DNA from: Cycas panzhihuaensis
Taxonomy: Eukaryota; Cycadophyta
Assembly: GCA_023213395.1 (NCBI GenBank)
Contig: CM041465.1
Coordinates: 144,839,741-144,903,740 of the forward strand
Reading direction: 5' to 3'
DNA length: 64,000 bases
This document shows, in pieces, positions 12,246 to 24,100 of this stretch. The notes under the pieces were generated by a model. It saw only the letters and a program-made list of their open reading frames with translations. It had not been told where the DNA came from and made no database searches. Both the position numbers and the translations under genes were made by a program. Within the stretch, counting starts at the first letter, position 1, and each line of letters begins with the position of its first letter.

Positions 12246-12510
12246 GAGATCTGAGAGGCTTGCTAACGAGGCTAGGATTTCCTTTCCTACTTAAATGCGA
12301 GGTGATATGTTCCTAACTGGATTGGCCTTGGCCAGTCGACATCTTCTTTTGTTGTATAACCTTTTTAGAGCGTAACTCTGTTTGGGCTCTTCTCAAAAAT
12401 CCACGGGTGGGAGGGTGGGGAAATTTTTCACTTCCTTCTCATGAAAATTTTCGCCCTTCAGAAAAAATTTCGACTATATTCTCGGAGACACTTTTCCACG
12501 GGATAGCTTC
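12246..12510 (-). other. Gypsy1 5' leader
   Basis: About 265 bp lie between the primer site and the first gag ATG. No frame or structure is recognised. Confidence 0.7.
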
Positions 12511-12527
12511 GACGAAGCTCGATACCA
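12511..12527 (-). other. Gypsy1 primer binding site
   Basis: The minus strand reads TGGTATCGAGCTTCGTC two bases from the 5' LTR end. It resembles the tRNA-Met site TGGTATCAGAGC with one base missing near position 8. Confidence 0.75.
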
Positions 12528-12529
12528 CT

Positions 12530-13032
12530 TGTAGCGGAAGCTTTTAACTTAATTCGAAATAATTCAACGATTCGCAGAATCTTGGTCTAATATAGATTTC
12601 TTCAATCTCAAATAATAATGAATATAGGAAATTCACCATAAAACCGAAATAAAGTAATGGAAATAGTACTAATAAAGGTAAATATATTGTGCAAAATATA
12701 AACAAGATATCCTTACTCAATGACTGCCCTTCGGTAGGGAATCCTCCAAATATCTCGGGGCCAAAAGGCCGAGCCAAGCTGACCCTAAATGAAAATGTAG
12801 AAGAGATCAAATCCGAAGTGATGATACCAAATGAGGCTTTGCTCCCTATTTATAGTGGCCGATTATTATCTTGTTTGAAGTCGGCCAGAATTAAGATAGT
12901 TCACTGGGAGTGAACCATTAATGAAGTCGGCTAGAAGACTGGCTTACTGGTCGGCTAATATTCCTGCGCTCATTTCTGGGGTTTAAGTCGGTTGACAGGC
13001 CCCTAAAGAGAGGGTTTTCTTGGAACGCAACA
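12530..13032 (-). repeat. Gypsy1 5' LTR
   Basis: 503 bp, TG at 12530 and CA at 13031-13032, followed by TSD CTATG. It aligns end to end with 7433-7933. Confidence 0.92.
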
Positions 13033-13088
13033 CTATGAAATTCTAAATTATTTTTGTGTAAAGAATACTTAAGCAATTATGCTCTAAG

Positions 13089-13100
13089 TGGTGTCAGAGC
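13089..13100 (+). other. Gypsy2 primer binding site
   Basis: TGGTGTCAGAGC differs by one base from the tRNA-Met site TGGTATCAGAGC and lies two bases after the gypsy2 left LTR. Confidence 0.8.
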
Positions 13101-13329
13101 TAAGTCAAGGATCCACCTAAGAAGCTAATTAATAAGAGGAGTGAAAATTCAAGATTTTTTTAACCCTTAGTGAAATTCTAGAAATTATCTCACACTACTT
13201 TTTTTTTTTTCAATTCCTATGTTACTATTATTTTTTAAAAAGTCTATAATTGAGCCATAAGTAGGTAGCAAGTCCCTCCCTTATGTATCCCCTAGTTGTA
13301 GGCATAGACCATATACTAGGAGCCTTTAG
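13101..13329 (+). other. Gypsy2 leader, left part
   Basis: Untranslated leader between the primer site and the copia1 insertion. It has a T tract at about 13199-13210 and no gene. Its last bases, TTTAG (13325-13329), are the left TSD of copia1. Confidence 0.65.
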
Positions 13330-13808
13330 TGAAGAGAAAATGTAACTATGGAAGTAGTGTATTAATATAACTCTAAACTATATGAAGAACAAATAACATA
13401 AATAAACTAAGTACATAACAAAAAATACTAGGAGATTCTAGTATAAGCATAGACTTTATTACTCTAAGCAACAACCATAGAATTACAAAGATGAAAACTT
13501 CAACTCTCTTCTTATCAACTCATCGAGCATTTTTACATGTGTCATTATATAAGAATATATAAATATAAATTTACAAGATAGCTTTGTAGTTTTATAATAT
13601 AATAGACATAAACCATGGACTGAAAAATACCCCTATAAGACACCCAAAAAAAATATTTAAAGGCTTCTGCCTTTAAACCCTTGCTTGGGGGACCATTGGC
13701 CCCCTAGACCCCTTAACTAGGGCCCCTATAATAGGCCTCCAAACTAAGGGTTTTAGGTGTAACACCTATATCTATGTAACACTTGTAAAATGTTTAATAT
13801 ATCCAACA
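13330..13808 (-). repeat. Copia1 3' LTR
   Basis: 479 bp, plus-strand TGAAGAGAAAATG to ATATATCCAACA. It aligns with 17909-18402, including the block AGGAGATTCTAGT. Confidence 0.9.
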
Positions 13809-13823
13809 ATCTCTCACTTGTTG
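13809..13823 (-). other. Copia1 polypurine tract
   Basis: Minus-strand CAACAAGTGAGAGAT abuts the LTR. It is close to the common copia tract CAAGTGGGAGATTG. Confidence 0.8.
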
Positions 13824-13859
13824 AATACTTTATTAAAAAAAAACTACATACACAATTAT

Positions 13860-14550
13860 TAAATACCAACATCACAAATATCCATTGCCTTTCTATACCA
13901 TTTAAAATTTTCTATGCTAACAATCTTAGTCAATGAGTCTACAATATTCTCCTATGTAGTAATCTTTTACAAGTCCACTTTGTGGTACTAAATAATTTCT
14001 TTCACAAAATAAAACTATACATCAATATGCTTCAACTGAGTATGAAATGTGGGGTTTTGCATAGGTAGATTACATTATCATAATCTATTCTCATAGCATC
14101 CTACTTGAAACTAACATCTATGCATAATTACTATAACCAAACTACTTCCTTGCATATATGAGTAGTTGCTATATACTCTACTTCTATTCTAAAAAGTGCC
14201 ATAACTTACTATCTTTTATTTATTTAGCTGATTATGTAACCATAAAAGGTAAAAATATACCTGCTTATAGATCTTTTGATATCAAGATCTATAGCCCAAT
14301 CAGTATCAATAAATCCTCTTATGTTTACAGTTCTAATCTCCATCAGATATCCTTAGTAGCAAATTACATAATTTGATATACTCCATAGATACCTAAAAAT
14401 CATTTTCACAGCCACCCAATGTTCCCTACTTGGGTTCGACGTGTACGTATTAACTACTCCCACTGTATGAGTAATGTCTAGTTGAGTGCAAACTATTATA
14501 TATATTAGACTACCAATTACACTAGCATAGGGGATAAATGCCATGTCTTT
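13860..14550 (-). pseudogene. Copia1 RNase H and RT C-terminal region
   Basis: The frame 14353-14544 carries PYASVIGSLIYIIVCTQLDI and, further on, GVVNTYTSNPSREHW, which is the standard segment between reverse transcriptase and RNase H in copia. Downstream sequence on the minus strand to about 13860 is RNase H with many stops. Confidence 0.85.
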
Positions 14551-15300
14551 AACTTCTTGGTGAGTCCTTGGGTATTATTTATCTAATAATTTTAAATAAA
14601 TATGAAGAGAAATAATAACTAGTTTGTTATCCTACAAACTGAACCACTATAATATCTTCTCAATGTATTGCCTTTGGCTAAGCCATATCTTCTTATTTCT
14701 CCTATCCCTTTTTATCTCAATACTCAAAATAAAATATACAACACTAAGGTCCTTCATCTCAAAATGAGATGCCATTTGGCCTTTCATAAGTCAGTTCATT
14801 TCTTTACTATTAGCAACTAAAAGTGTATCATCAATATATAAAGCTAGAAGAACAAACTGATTACCAACCTATTTATAGTAAATAGAATGATCTGCTTTAC
14901 TATGCATAAAACCATCCACCAACATATATGAATTAAACTTATCATACCACATCCTTGGTGACTATTTCAAGCCATATAATGCCTTCTTCAACCTACATAC
15001 CATATTCTCCTTCTCTACAACTTTAAAACCTTTAGGCTACAACATATAATTTTTTTCCTGAAGGTCAATACGAAAAAACACAGTCTTTATATCCACTTGA
15101 TCCACCTCGAGATCATAGGTAACTATTATAATGAATAAAAATTTAATTGAAGCTACTTCTGTAATAAAAGGAAACACCTTACTAAAATCTATTCATTTGA
15201 TATATAAATAGCCCTTTACTCCTAAGCAAGCCTTATACATTTCCATAGTACCATCTGCTTAGAACTTCTTCCTGAAAATCCATTTATTATCAACAGTTTT
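14551..15300 (-). pseudogene. Copia1 reverse transcriptase
   Basis: The minus strand at 14827-14838 encodes YIDD within LLALYIDDTLL, the catalytic loop of copia reverse transcriptase. The frame around it is broken by stops and small indels. Position between the integrase and RNase H parts agrees. Both catalytic Asp residues are still encoded. Confidence 0.8.
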
Positions 15301-16400
15301 TCTATCATTAGGCAAATCCACTAAATCCAATGTATTATTTTGGTCCAAGGCTATTATTTCTTTTTCCATAGCCTTCATACAAAGTTGGCTCTCTTTTGAC
15401 TTTAGAGCCTCTTAAACAATACCTAGATCATCATCTGTAGTAGATAAAATGAAAGAGGAGTGACAGAAGTCTTTAGGAATATAACTTTCAAGTTGTCTTC
15501 TCTAATGAGTTAATCTCCTCAAGATGTAGGATTCTTGAGGTTGGGCTACCTCCATGATTGTTCTTTCTTCTTCAACTAACTCATATCTTGATGTAGAATC
15601 TTCATCCCTTACCTCAAATTATACCTTCTGAGAGTCTTTCTCATTTGATTCTTCATCCTACTTTAGAGGCTTGAATTCCTATCTAAAGACAACATCATAG
15701 TTGTATAAAACTTTATATATTTTAGGGTTATAAAGCTTGTATCCTTTAACACCATCACTATAGCTAATGAAACTAGTCTTTTATATTTTAGAATCAAGTT
15801 TAGTCCTTTACAAGCTAAGAACATGTATAAAAGTTTCACAACCAAAAACTCTAAGTTGACCAAAAGATGGATTCTTACTAGACCACACATCTTTAAGTAT
15901 TTTATACACTAAGGCAATCATTAGTGATATGTTTATCACATAGCTTATAGTCATCACAACTTCAACCCAGAATTTCTTCTCTAAACTAGTAGCATTGAGC
16001 ATACTTCTCAATCTCTCCAATAAAGTCCTATTCATCCTTTCAGCAACTTTGTTTGGTTATAGAATAAAGAAAGTTGTCTTCCATTTTACTATTCCACACT
16101 ACTTATAAAACTACTCAAACTCCTTTGAGAAAAAATCACCTTAATTATTTGTCCTCAACACCTTGATCCACTTGTCACTTTGATTCTCAACTAAGGTATT
16201 GAATTATTTGAATTTATTAAAGACCTTAAATTTTTTCTTGAGAAAATACAACCATATCTTTCTCAAAAAATAATCTATGAATGAGATAAAATATTTGGAC
16301 CTCCTTAATGAGGGTACATCAATAGGTCTAAAAACTTTACTGTGCACTAGTTACAGAATACCCTTTTCTCCCTTTGAGCTTGAAGGAAAATTGGCTTAAT
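15301..16400 (-). pseudogene. Copia1 integrase core and C-terminus
   Basis: The frame 15808-16035 begins MNRTLLERLRSMLNA and continues through FWVEVVMTISYVIN and NPSFGQLRVFGC. These match the region just after the catalytic Glu and the conserved LRVFGC block of copia integrases. 15663-15890 is a partly overlapping frame with the same block's continuation. The upstream core is damaged by stops. Confidence 0.85.
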
Positions 16401-16630
16401 TCTATTTACCATAAATATAATGCTCATAAAAATCAAAATCAAAGGAGCCATTAATTCTAAAGATGTATTTTATCATACCTTTAAAAAAGAAATCATGGAG
16501 GCCTTTCTCTCTAATATATCTTAATCTCTTATACCAAAGCATAGCTTGAACAACTAGTGATGCTTGGTTCTTACCTATATTACTGTTTCTATTTATAATA
16601 ACCAAAATATAATTGGCAACACATACCATG
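16401..16630 (-). pseudogene. Copia1 pre-integrase (zinc-binding) region
   Basis: The 75-codon frame contains LWYKRLRYIREKGLHDF, matching the LWHKRLGHMSEKGL block before the integrase core. One of the zinc-binding His codons has become Tyr (C-to-T). Confidence 0.8.
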
Positions 16631-16999
16631 CTTATATCAAGCTTATATAATATTCTAAATTAGGCCCATCTTACTAACACGAATGCTCCTTGAACCATAC
16701 TACAATTATCTTCATTAAAAATTACGTTTATTCCTACATCACCCAATTGGCCAACATACAACAGACACATAACTAAACTAAGAATATGACTCATATCCAA
16801 GATAATTTTAATCTTTCCATCCCTAAATTGAACCTTTACCTTTCCATGACCTATAATTTTATATAGGTAATGATTATCAAGGAATACTTCACCTCCATTA
16901 ATACTTTATATTCATAAAACCACCTCCTATAGGGAGTAACATGAAGCAAAACATTATAGTCAATTAACTAAGACTAAACATTCGACAACTTACCTGAGG
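16631..16999 (-). pseudogene. Copia1 protease region
   Basis: By order this is the protease between nucleocapsid and pre-integrase. The active-site DSG motif was not seen intact. Weak. Confidence 0.45.
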
Positions 17000-17822
17000 T
17001 TATTAAATAAACTTGCTATCAACTTTATCATAGGCTTTTACTACTATGGAAGAAGTAGCTTTAAGTGACTTTTCCTTATCAACCTTAACTCAACATTGGC
17101 TCTTCAAATGCCTAGCCTTTCCACATCTCTAACATACCAAATAGCCCCTGCCTGGAGATTTAAATTTTTCTCTAGATTTTATCCATTTGTTCTTAGGCTC
17201 TTATTAGTTGTGATCTAATGTTTGATCTCTTACTACTAATGGTTCTTTTAAATGATCTTCAAAAGATTTTTACCTTATCTCTTCTAATAGCAAGGCAACA
17301 ATAATATTACCAAATTTTAGGGTGTTAGTAGTTATGCTACTAGTCATGGTCATAAAATTATCCAAAGAACTAGAAAGTGAACTTAATAAAGTAAAACATT
17401 TATCTTCCTCAGATATTTTTATCCGAACTAAAATAAGTTGGCTCATAGCACTATTAAATACATTGAGATCATATAACAATATCTCCATCTCTCATCCTAA
17501 GTGAATACAACTCTTTTCAAAGAAATAATTTATTAACCAAGGACTTAGTCTAATATAGAGCATCTAAGTTATTCCATAGATCTTTAGTCATAGACTTTAT
17601 AGCAATATTTAATAACATCGTATTTGAAAGGTGTAACTTTATTAAATTAATTACTTTTTTATTAAGCTTCTTCTAGTCTTTATCAGCCATATTTACAGGC
17701 TTTGTTTCTACTGCAACAGTCTACTAATCCTTCTTGACGAGGATATCTTCTATTTTTAGCTTCCATAGGTCAGAGTTTTGGCCATTGAACTTTTCAATCT
17801 ATATCTTTCTAGTTCTTACCAT
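17000..17822 (-). pseudogene. Copia1 gag
   Basis: Start ATG at 17820-17822 reads MVRTRKI, then a stop, then IEKFNGQNSDLWKLKIEDIL, the usual copia gag N-terminus. The frame 17270-17488 has LSSLSSSLDNFMT and IIVALLLEEIR, the UBN2-type gag centre. A knuckle at about 17098-17138 reads C, a stop in place of Trp, RCGKARHLKSQC, with all four zinc ligands present. Confidence 0.88.
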
Positions 17823-17894
17823 GATCTTCGTACTCAAGTTCATTGGACAAGGCTCCCACTTACTAAATAGCTTCCTACAGAACTAAAAATCTTA

Positions 17895-17906
17895 GCTCTG
17901 ATACTA
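17895..17906 (-). other. Copia1 primer binding site
   Basis: Minus-strand TAGTATCAGAGC, one G-to-A change from TGGTATCAGAGC, two bases from the LTR. Confidence 0.8.
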
Positions 17907-17908
17907 AA

Positions 17909-18402
17909 TAAAGAGAGAATATAACTACAGAAGCAATGTATTAATAGAACTCTAAACCATGCAAAGAATAAATAATATAAATAAACTAAGCATACAATAA
18001 AGAATATTAGGAGATTCTAGTCTAATCATAGATCTTTATTAATTTAAGCAATAGCTAAAGATATATGGAGATAAAAACTCTAACTCTCTTCTCGTCAACT
18101 CATCTAAAACTCATTTAATTTTTTTACATGTGTTGTTACATAAGAATATATAGACACAAATTTACAAGATACCACCTTACAATTTTATAATAAAATAGGC
18201 ATAGACCATGGGCTGAAAAAGAACCTTATAAGACACTTAAATTATTTTTGGGGATCCCACCCCTAAACCCCTATCTAAGGGGCCATTGGCCCCCTAGACC
18301 CCTAGCTGAGGTCTTTACAATGGGCCTTTAGACCTTATTAATGGGTTCTGATATAATGTTTATACTCATATAATACTTGCAAAGTGTTCAATATATCCAA
18401 CA
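17909..18402 (-). repeat. Copia1 5' LTR
   Basis: 494 bp, ending CA at 18402 and followed by TSD TTTAA. The expected TG at its plus-strand left end has become TA. Confidence 0.9.
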
Positions 18403-18407
18403 TTTAA

Positions 18408-19685
18408 AAATTATAAAGATCTATTATTTTAGGCTAAGCATATATGGATACATGCCCGTGCATGAAATGAAGTAGATAATAGTACTTACATAGGTATTAG
18501 ATAAAACTTGGCTATGGGAATAAGCCTCCACATACCTTTGGGTATATTAGAGTATCCCTATATATTCCTTTACCTTACTTATTTATAGGAAAATTATTAG
18601 TTGCCTATTTTTTATAATGTATTGGTTAGTGGTCAATACCAGGAAGCTACCCCACCTAAACAACTATATATAACTTTTGTAGCTATCAGTATAGATATCC
18701 TCCATAGTTGGTTCCCTGAGATATTAGGTTGAGTATAAGTAATGACAAAGAGATCCACTGAAAGGCCTATAGAATCAAGTAATCTTATGTTATAATTGGT
18801 AGGCTATCTTTTATATCAAATACTTCTACAAGATAATCTGAGACTATTATACTTTCGTAAGATAATTTTAGATTATTGTATTTTCATAAGATAATATAAT
18901 CTATCGACATCATTGAATGTCTAAAAAGAATCGAAGCCACTACATACTCTTAAATTATAAAAGAACACTAAAAGTTATAACATCAACAAAAAGACAACAT
19001 CAACCTATATCACAGACACAATAGCAACCAACCTATAGCATAGAGATAAGAATAGAATATCTAAAGGCTTCTTGTGTAAACCTTCAACTCAAATTTTGAT
19101 CCCAACACCCTATTCTCTTATTCTAAAGTCTGTCCATTAAGAAGAAAAAACTAAAAAAAGAGAGAGAAAAGCCCCCCATTTGGCCTATAGGGTCACTTTA
19201 GGAAATACTTATTTAATTAAGATGAAATCTATACCAATAGACTCAAGACAAAAAATTAGAGGAGTATTAGGCCAAAATTTTTACCTAATTATATATACAT
19301 CTTATTTTAATCAAATGTCATACTAATCATCTTAGGCTAGGTCAATCCCAAACCTTTTTTCAATAAAAAATGACAAGTGGACCTTGTTAGCCTAAAAATT
19401 ACACATAATCTTACCTATATTATTTTGAAGATCTCTTTGCACTTATCATGATGCATTAAGTGGGATTGTTACCTAATTTTCACCCTGTCCACATATATTT
19501 ATACCCAAGAGGTTAACAGGCTATAGATAACTTTGTCCCCACCCTTCTACATTAGTCTAATATCTTGGATATTATTCTTTTTCTCCTATCCCTTTTTTTA
19601 GCAACCCTTTCTTCTCCTCTTCACCCCTCTTTTTTACATCCCTCCTTCCTTATGGTGGTTTGCAATAGTGACAAATATAAATATA
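18408..19685 (+). other. Gypsy2 leader, right part
   Basis: About 1.3 kb of untranslated leader between copia1 and the first gag-like ATG. No gene is recognised. It has a purine-rich patch at 19141-19172 and pyrimidine-rich patches at 19570-19635. Confidence 0.55.
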
Positions 19686-20700
19686 ATGGCCTGCACATAA
19701 GCTAAAAATATCCAAGCACTCAAAGCTGAAGTTGATAACATAAACACCAATGTGATATAAGCAAAAGAAAACTTATTTAAAGAAATTGTTAATCTCAAAA
19801 ATAACCTTGCATCCATGTATAATAATTTCACAACTCAGATAACACATGTCATTGTAGAGCTCAACAGACTTTTAATAGCTACGGCCAACACACCCTCTCC
19901 CTTAAACTCAATAAGTAGAACACCTCCACCAATACCTTTAGTGCCAACACTAACACAATACCCATGGTACCACAAGATCAATATACCCATGTTTGATCTT
20001 AATCTTAATAGGGACTTCGTTAGGATCTAGATTAGTAAGCTCAAATTATACTTTGCTCTTAACCTAATAGCCTTAGATGAGAAATTAACCTTTGCTTCTA
20101 TCCACTTAGAAGACAAGGCCCACCATTGGTTTCATTAGTGGTAAAAAGAAAACCAAGTTTAGATATGGGCCCTATTCTATGAGAATTTCTTCAAGCAATA
20201 TAAGGATACCTAGAATTAATCATTCTTTAGTTAACTCACTCCACTAAAGTAAACTTCATTAGTTGAAATCTACATAGAAGAATTTTAGGCACTCCTTAAT
20301 AGAGTTTCTTAGTAGGTTGATTGTGTAACTCTCATTGAAATATATATAATAGGGTTGAAGGAGCTAATTCAAATATGCCTAAAGAGAATTACCATTCCAA
20401 CTCTTTGAGATACCATTATTATGGCCAAAGTAGTGGAAGTAGAGTTTGTAGCAAAATACCAACCCAACTTTCAATGGGATTTTAACTGGTACTAACATCC
20501 ACAATTTATAGAATAATAACCACAACTATGAGAGTTCGAATAACAACAACCATCTACAACCACACCTTCTTTAGATCTAGTTAATGTTCCTCCTGAATAA
20601 GCAAATAAATAGATGCGAGCTAATGTATATATGAAATGCTTAAAGAAATGGGCCCTCAATCATAACAAAGTATGTAAAGTAAAAAAGATGATCTATACTA
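19686..20700 (+). pseudogene. Gypsy2 gag
   Basis: From the ATG at 19686 the frame gives a heptad-like stretch (IQALKAEVDNI and LFKEIVNLKNNL) and then, in 19815-20030, YPWYHKINIPMFDLNLNR. This resembles the conserved start of the Ty3/gypsy capsid. After a stop come LIALDEKLTFASIHLEDKAH and HHWFH, the AxHWxxxL-like block. The rest is peppered with stops. Confidence 0.8.
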
Positions 20701-21150
20701 TTGATGTTGATTTAGAAGATGATTTTGACACTGATTATAATAGGCTCAACTAAGTTGTTGATGAGATCCCTCCCTACCACAAGAACCTGAGGTCTCATTA
20801 TTATTCATCTCTTCTATGTCATTCCCTTAACCTCTTTAGGTCAAAGAAACACTTAAAACGAACACCTATAAATCTCCTAATCTATAGTGGCACAATTCAA
20901 AACTTTATTGGCATGCCTTTGACTCATCAACTCAACCTATATACCATACCTAAAACTAAATTTACTTGTTCCCTACCTAGTCATCTCACCCTCTATTATA
21001 CTAATATGATAAAGAATGTACAAATTCAAATAGGCACATACACTCTGATTTTAGACTTTTATACCCTATCTATAGGTGGGTTTGATGCCATCCTTGGGTC
21101 TAGTATCTCCAAACACTTGGTACTTATAGTATCAATCATTTTATAAATAA
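20701..21150 (+). pseudogene. Gypsy2 aspartic protease
   Basis: The reading is LLIYSGTIQNFIGMPLTHQL near 20870-20930. The family has DSGSTHNFI, so the catalytic Asp is Tyr. The frame 20913-21146 continues with VQIQIGTYTLILDFYTL and GGFDAILGS, the usual end of gypsy protease. Confidence 0.82.
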
Positions 21151-21469
21151 CTCATTCATACGTTCTAGATATGATCATGGACAAACCTATAAACTTTATG
21201 GGATATAGACTCCTCTTAATAAACTTATTTCTCCTAACATGATGCATCAACACTTAAATAATAGTGTGGGGTACATAGTTCGTCTCAATAATATTGAAGC
21301 ACATGTCACAACCAACCCTAATATTTAAAATCTAATCACCAAATACCAATATATTTTTTAACCTATTTTAGGCACCACCCCCAGATCATGGATTCTATGA
21401 CTCAATAAAACTCAAACACCCCCATAATCTAATTAGCTTAAGACCATACTAAAGCTCATTTTTTTAAAA

Positions 21470-22170
21470 GAATAAGATTGAAATATAGTTGAACTCATGG
21501 ACATGGGAGTTATACAACCTAATAAGAATCTCTATCTGATGCTAATTGTCTTAGTATAGAAAAGAGATGGTCCATTATACTTATGTGTGGACTATAGTGA
21601 ACTTAACAATATTACAATTAAAAATAAATTTTCCACACCTAGGATTGATGATATGCTTGATGAAATCCATGGTTACACTATATTTTCTAAACTCAACCTT
21701 CAATTTGGCTATTACTAAACACATATCACTCTAAGGACTATTATAAAATTATATTCTGCATACATCATTACCACTTTGAGTTTTAAGTTATGCCTTTCAA
21801 GCTTTATAATACCCCTACCACTTTTTAGGCCCTCATGAATATGATATTTGCACCATACTTAGACAAGTTTATTACTATTTTTTTTATGATAAACTTATCT
21901 ATAACTTTAACATACCCCTCCACCTTCAGAATTTGGAAAAAGCTCTCTAAATCCTTACTTAATAAAATCTTAGTGCTAAGTTGTTAAAGTATGAATTTGG
22001 TGAGATAGAATTGTAATACCTAAGATATATCATTTCAATAGAAGGAATCTAAGTTGACCTAAGTAAAATCTCTACTATTATATCTTGGCTTGTACCCAAA
22101 AAATTAATATACCTTCATACCTTCCTTGGTCTTACAAGGTTTTACAGATGGTTCATTCATAACTATGCTT
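21470..22170 (+). pseudogene. Gypsy2 reverse transcriptase, catalytic site lost
   Basis: Recognisable blocks are LYLCVDYSELNNITIKNKFS near 21575-21635, IDDMLDEIHGYTIFSKLNLQ next, and a downstream FSKxxLxxG-like remnant. The position of the FFDDILIYS loop (about 21875-21900) reads FFMINLSIT, so both catalytic Asp residues are gone. Numerous stops at former Gln and Trp codons. Confidence 0.82.
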
Positions 22171-22760
22171 CTATTATTGGCCTTCTAACCAATTTGCTCT
22201 ACAAGGACTGCTTTTAATGGTCTCTAGTCACTAAGGATGCATTCAACCACCTTACTCAATCCCAATTCTTTCCACTCTAAATTTTTCTCAACCATTCTAA
22301 CTAGAGTATGATGCCTAAGGATTTAGATTAAGAGCCATACTTATACAGAACTTCCACCTTAGTGCCTTTAAAAGTCATAAACTAAAGGACCATAAATGTT
22401 ATTTATCCACCTATCAAAAGGACATGAAGGCCATTCTACACATAATTAACAAGTGATAATATATCTCCTAAGCTTGACATTTACAATCCTTACAAATAAT
22501 CATAGCCTTCAGATACTCCTCAATGAATTGGTCCTATCAGAAGAACATGCTAAGTAGCTTGATCACCTACAAGTGTTTAACTTTATTATAATGAATAAAA
22601 AGGAGAAGGATAATTTTGTTAATAATGCACTCTCATAACTACCCCCTGAACCCATGATTCAGGCAAGCTCTTAACCCAAACCCACATGGCTTATGGACTT
22701 GGCAATTACCAACTAGTCTCAACTAGATTATTTCTAATGGTTGACAAAATCCCTCACTTA
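22171..22760 (+). pseudogene. Gypsy2 RNase H
   Basis: The region follows the reverse transcriptase in order. It includes a fragment near 22560-22640 that ends in NNALS-like residues corresponding to the DALSR landmark. Few other motifs survive. Confidence 0.65.
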
Positions 22761-23870
22761 AAAGGATTGGTCTTTTGACAATGACCTCCTAATGTATAAA
22801 AATTATATTTTTATTCATCCTAATTCCCCTTTTATTTCTTGAAACCTGTCTAAATACCACCCCTCCCCTCTTGGCAGTTACTTAGGTTTTGATAAAACTT
22901 ACTGATATATCTACTCTGATTTCTACTAGTTATATATGAAGACAATAATCCTTATATTTGTAATAGAATGACTCACATGCTAGCAAAACAAAATTGATAT
23001 AAGGGCCCAATCAAGGTTTCTCTAACCCTTGTATATTCCCCATGATAAATGGTAAGACACTATTATGGACTTCATCATAGGACTTCTATTATTTGTTAAG
23101 TTTGGCTCTATTTAGGTCATCATCAACATGCTAATAAAGTACGCTTAATTTTTATGATTATGTAACTTTTATAAGGTTATTCACCTTGTAGATATATAAA
23201 TCCAATCTATCTTCTCCCTCTATGGATTCCCTTCAATAATTGTATATGACAAAAATCCTAAGTTCAAAAGCTTATTCTAGTAAGAACTTTTTTATGTCTT
23301 AGACACCTCATTTAATATGAGCTTGATGTACCATCCTCAAACCAACGAGTAATTTGAGGTTCTCAAAAAAACTTTAGAAATATATCTCCATTGCTTGCCT
23401 TAGAATACCAAAGTAAATGGTCATTGTGGCTTATTCTTATTGAATATTGCTATAACTCCTCCCACCATGCTGCCATTGGTATCTCCTCTTTTATGGCCTT
23501 ATATGATTACCCCCTACCCTCCCATCATATTGTAGTAACCAACCTTTGAACAATCATTGTCTAATAAAAATTAGAAGATATGGATCAAATCTTATACGCC
23601 TTTAATTAGAACCTAGTTTCGGCCTAAACTTGCATAAAATAATTAGCCAAATATCACCATTCTAACTGAGAGTTTACAATAGGTGACACGATGTTCCTTT
23701 AACTTCAACTATATAAGTAATAATCCCTCTGTAATAATAAAAATCATAAGCTTAGCCCATGCTATTATGGCCTTTACAAAGTCCTTCAAAGGATCATATA
23801 AGTCCCCTACGCCCTTGAGCTCCCACTTGACACCAAAATACATAATATTTTTTATGTCTCTTATTTGAAA
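22761..23870 (+). pseudogene. Gypsy2 integrase
   Basis: Plus-strand pieces include MDFIIGLLLFVKFGSI (first catalytic Asp, near 23070), YDKNPKFKSLF (second Asp region, near 23250), and MYHPQTNE, a stop, FEVLKKTLEIYL (Glu region, near 23330-23380). Order and spacing fit Ty3/gypsy integrase. Stops are frequent. The late frame 23683-23868 ends in HLTPKYIIFFMSLI, the GPY-like module before the chromodomain. Confidence 0.82.
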
Positions 23871-24100
23871 AAGTATCTTAGCAAAAGGTTATTCCCTAGA
23901 CTACCCTACCTATTTTGGATGAAGAATAGATTCTCAAGGTCCCTCTAGATTGTATCTTGGCTATAAGGTAATGTTATCTATGGAACTTAACTATCTCTAA
24001 GTGTTTGGTATAGTGGGTCAGTTATGATCCAAAAGAGATAGCATGGGAATCAATAGTGTCTATCAATTAATATCTACATCTTTGTTGCTTTGTGGATTCA
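23871..24100 (+). pseudogene. Gypsy2 chromodomain
   Basis: Near 23990-24075 the frame reads KCLV, a stop, WVSYDPKEIAWESIVSI. This fits the chromodomain core VLVKWxxxPxEEATWE. It places gypsy2 among the chromoviruses. Confidence 0.7.

Larger units (their letters stand above)
7433..13032 (-). mobile_element. Gypsy1: Ty3/gypsy chromovirus, youngest-looking gypsy insertion
   Basis: The 5' LTR is 12530-13032 and the 3' LTR 7433-7933. Both start TGTAGCGGAAGCTTTTAACT and end AACA. The TSD CTATG is perfect at 7428-7432 and 13033-13037. The element is 5600 bp on the minus strand with primer site, gag with a zinc knuckle, protease, reverse transcriptase, RNase H, integrase with DDE landmarks, chromodomain and polypurine tract, in that order. 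Composition is clearly less AT-rich than the surroundings, and several frames of 70-190 codons survive. Frameshifts and at least one active-site change make it non-autonomous. The LTRs differ by many small indels as well as substitutions; I estimate by eye a little over 90% identity. Confidence 0.93.
7091..13086 (+). repeat. Gypsy2 5' LTR, split by gypsy1
   Basis: The LTR parts are 7091-7432 and 13038-13086, the sequence between being gypsy1 plus one TSD copy. Rejoined length is about 391 bp against about 385 bp for the right LTR. The expected TG start is now TA, and the expected CA end is now TA (13085-13086). Confidence 0.8.
13330..18402 (-). mobile_element. Copia1: decayed Ty1/copia element in the gypsy2 leader
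   Basis: LTRs are 13330-13808 and 17909-18402. In element orientation they begin TGTTGGATATATT. TSDs are TTTAG and TTTAA (one transition). Primer site, gag, integrase, reverse transcriptase and RNase H follow in Ty1/copia order, with integrase before reverse transcriptase, on the minus strand. The length of 5073 bp is normal for a complete copia element. Stops interrupt every domain. Confidence 0.92.
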
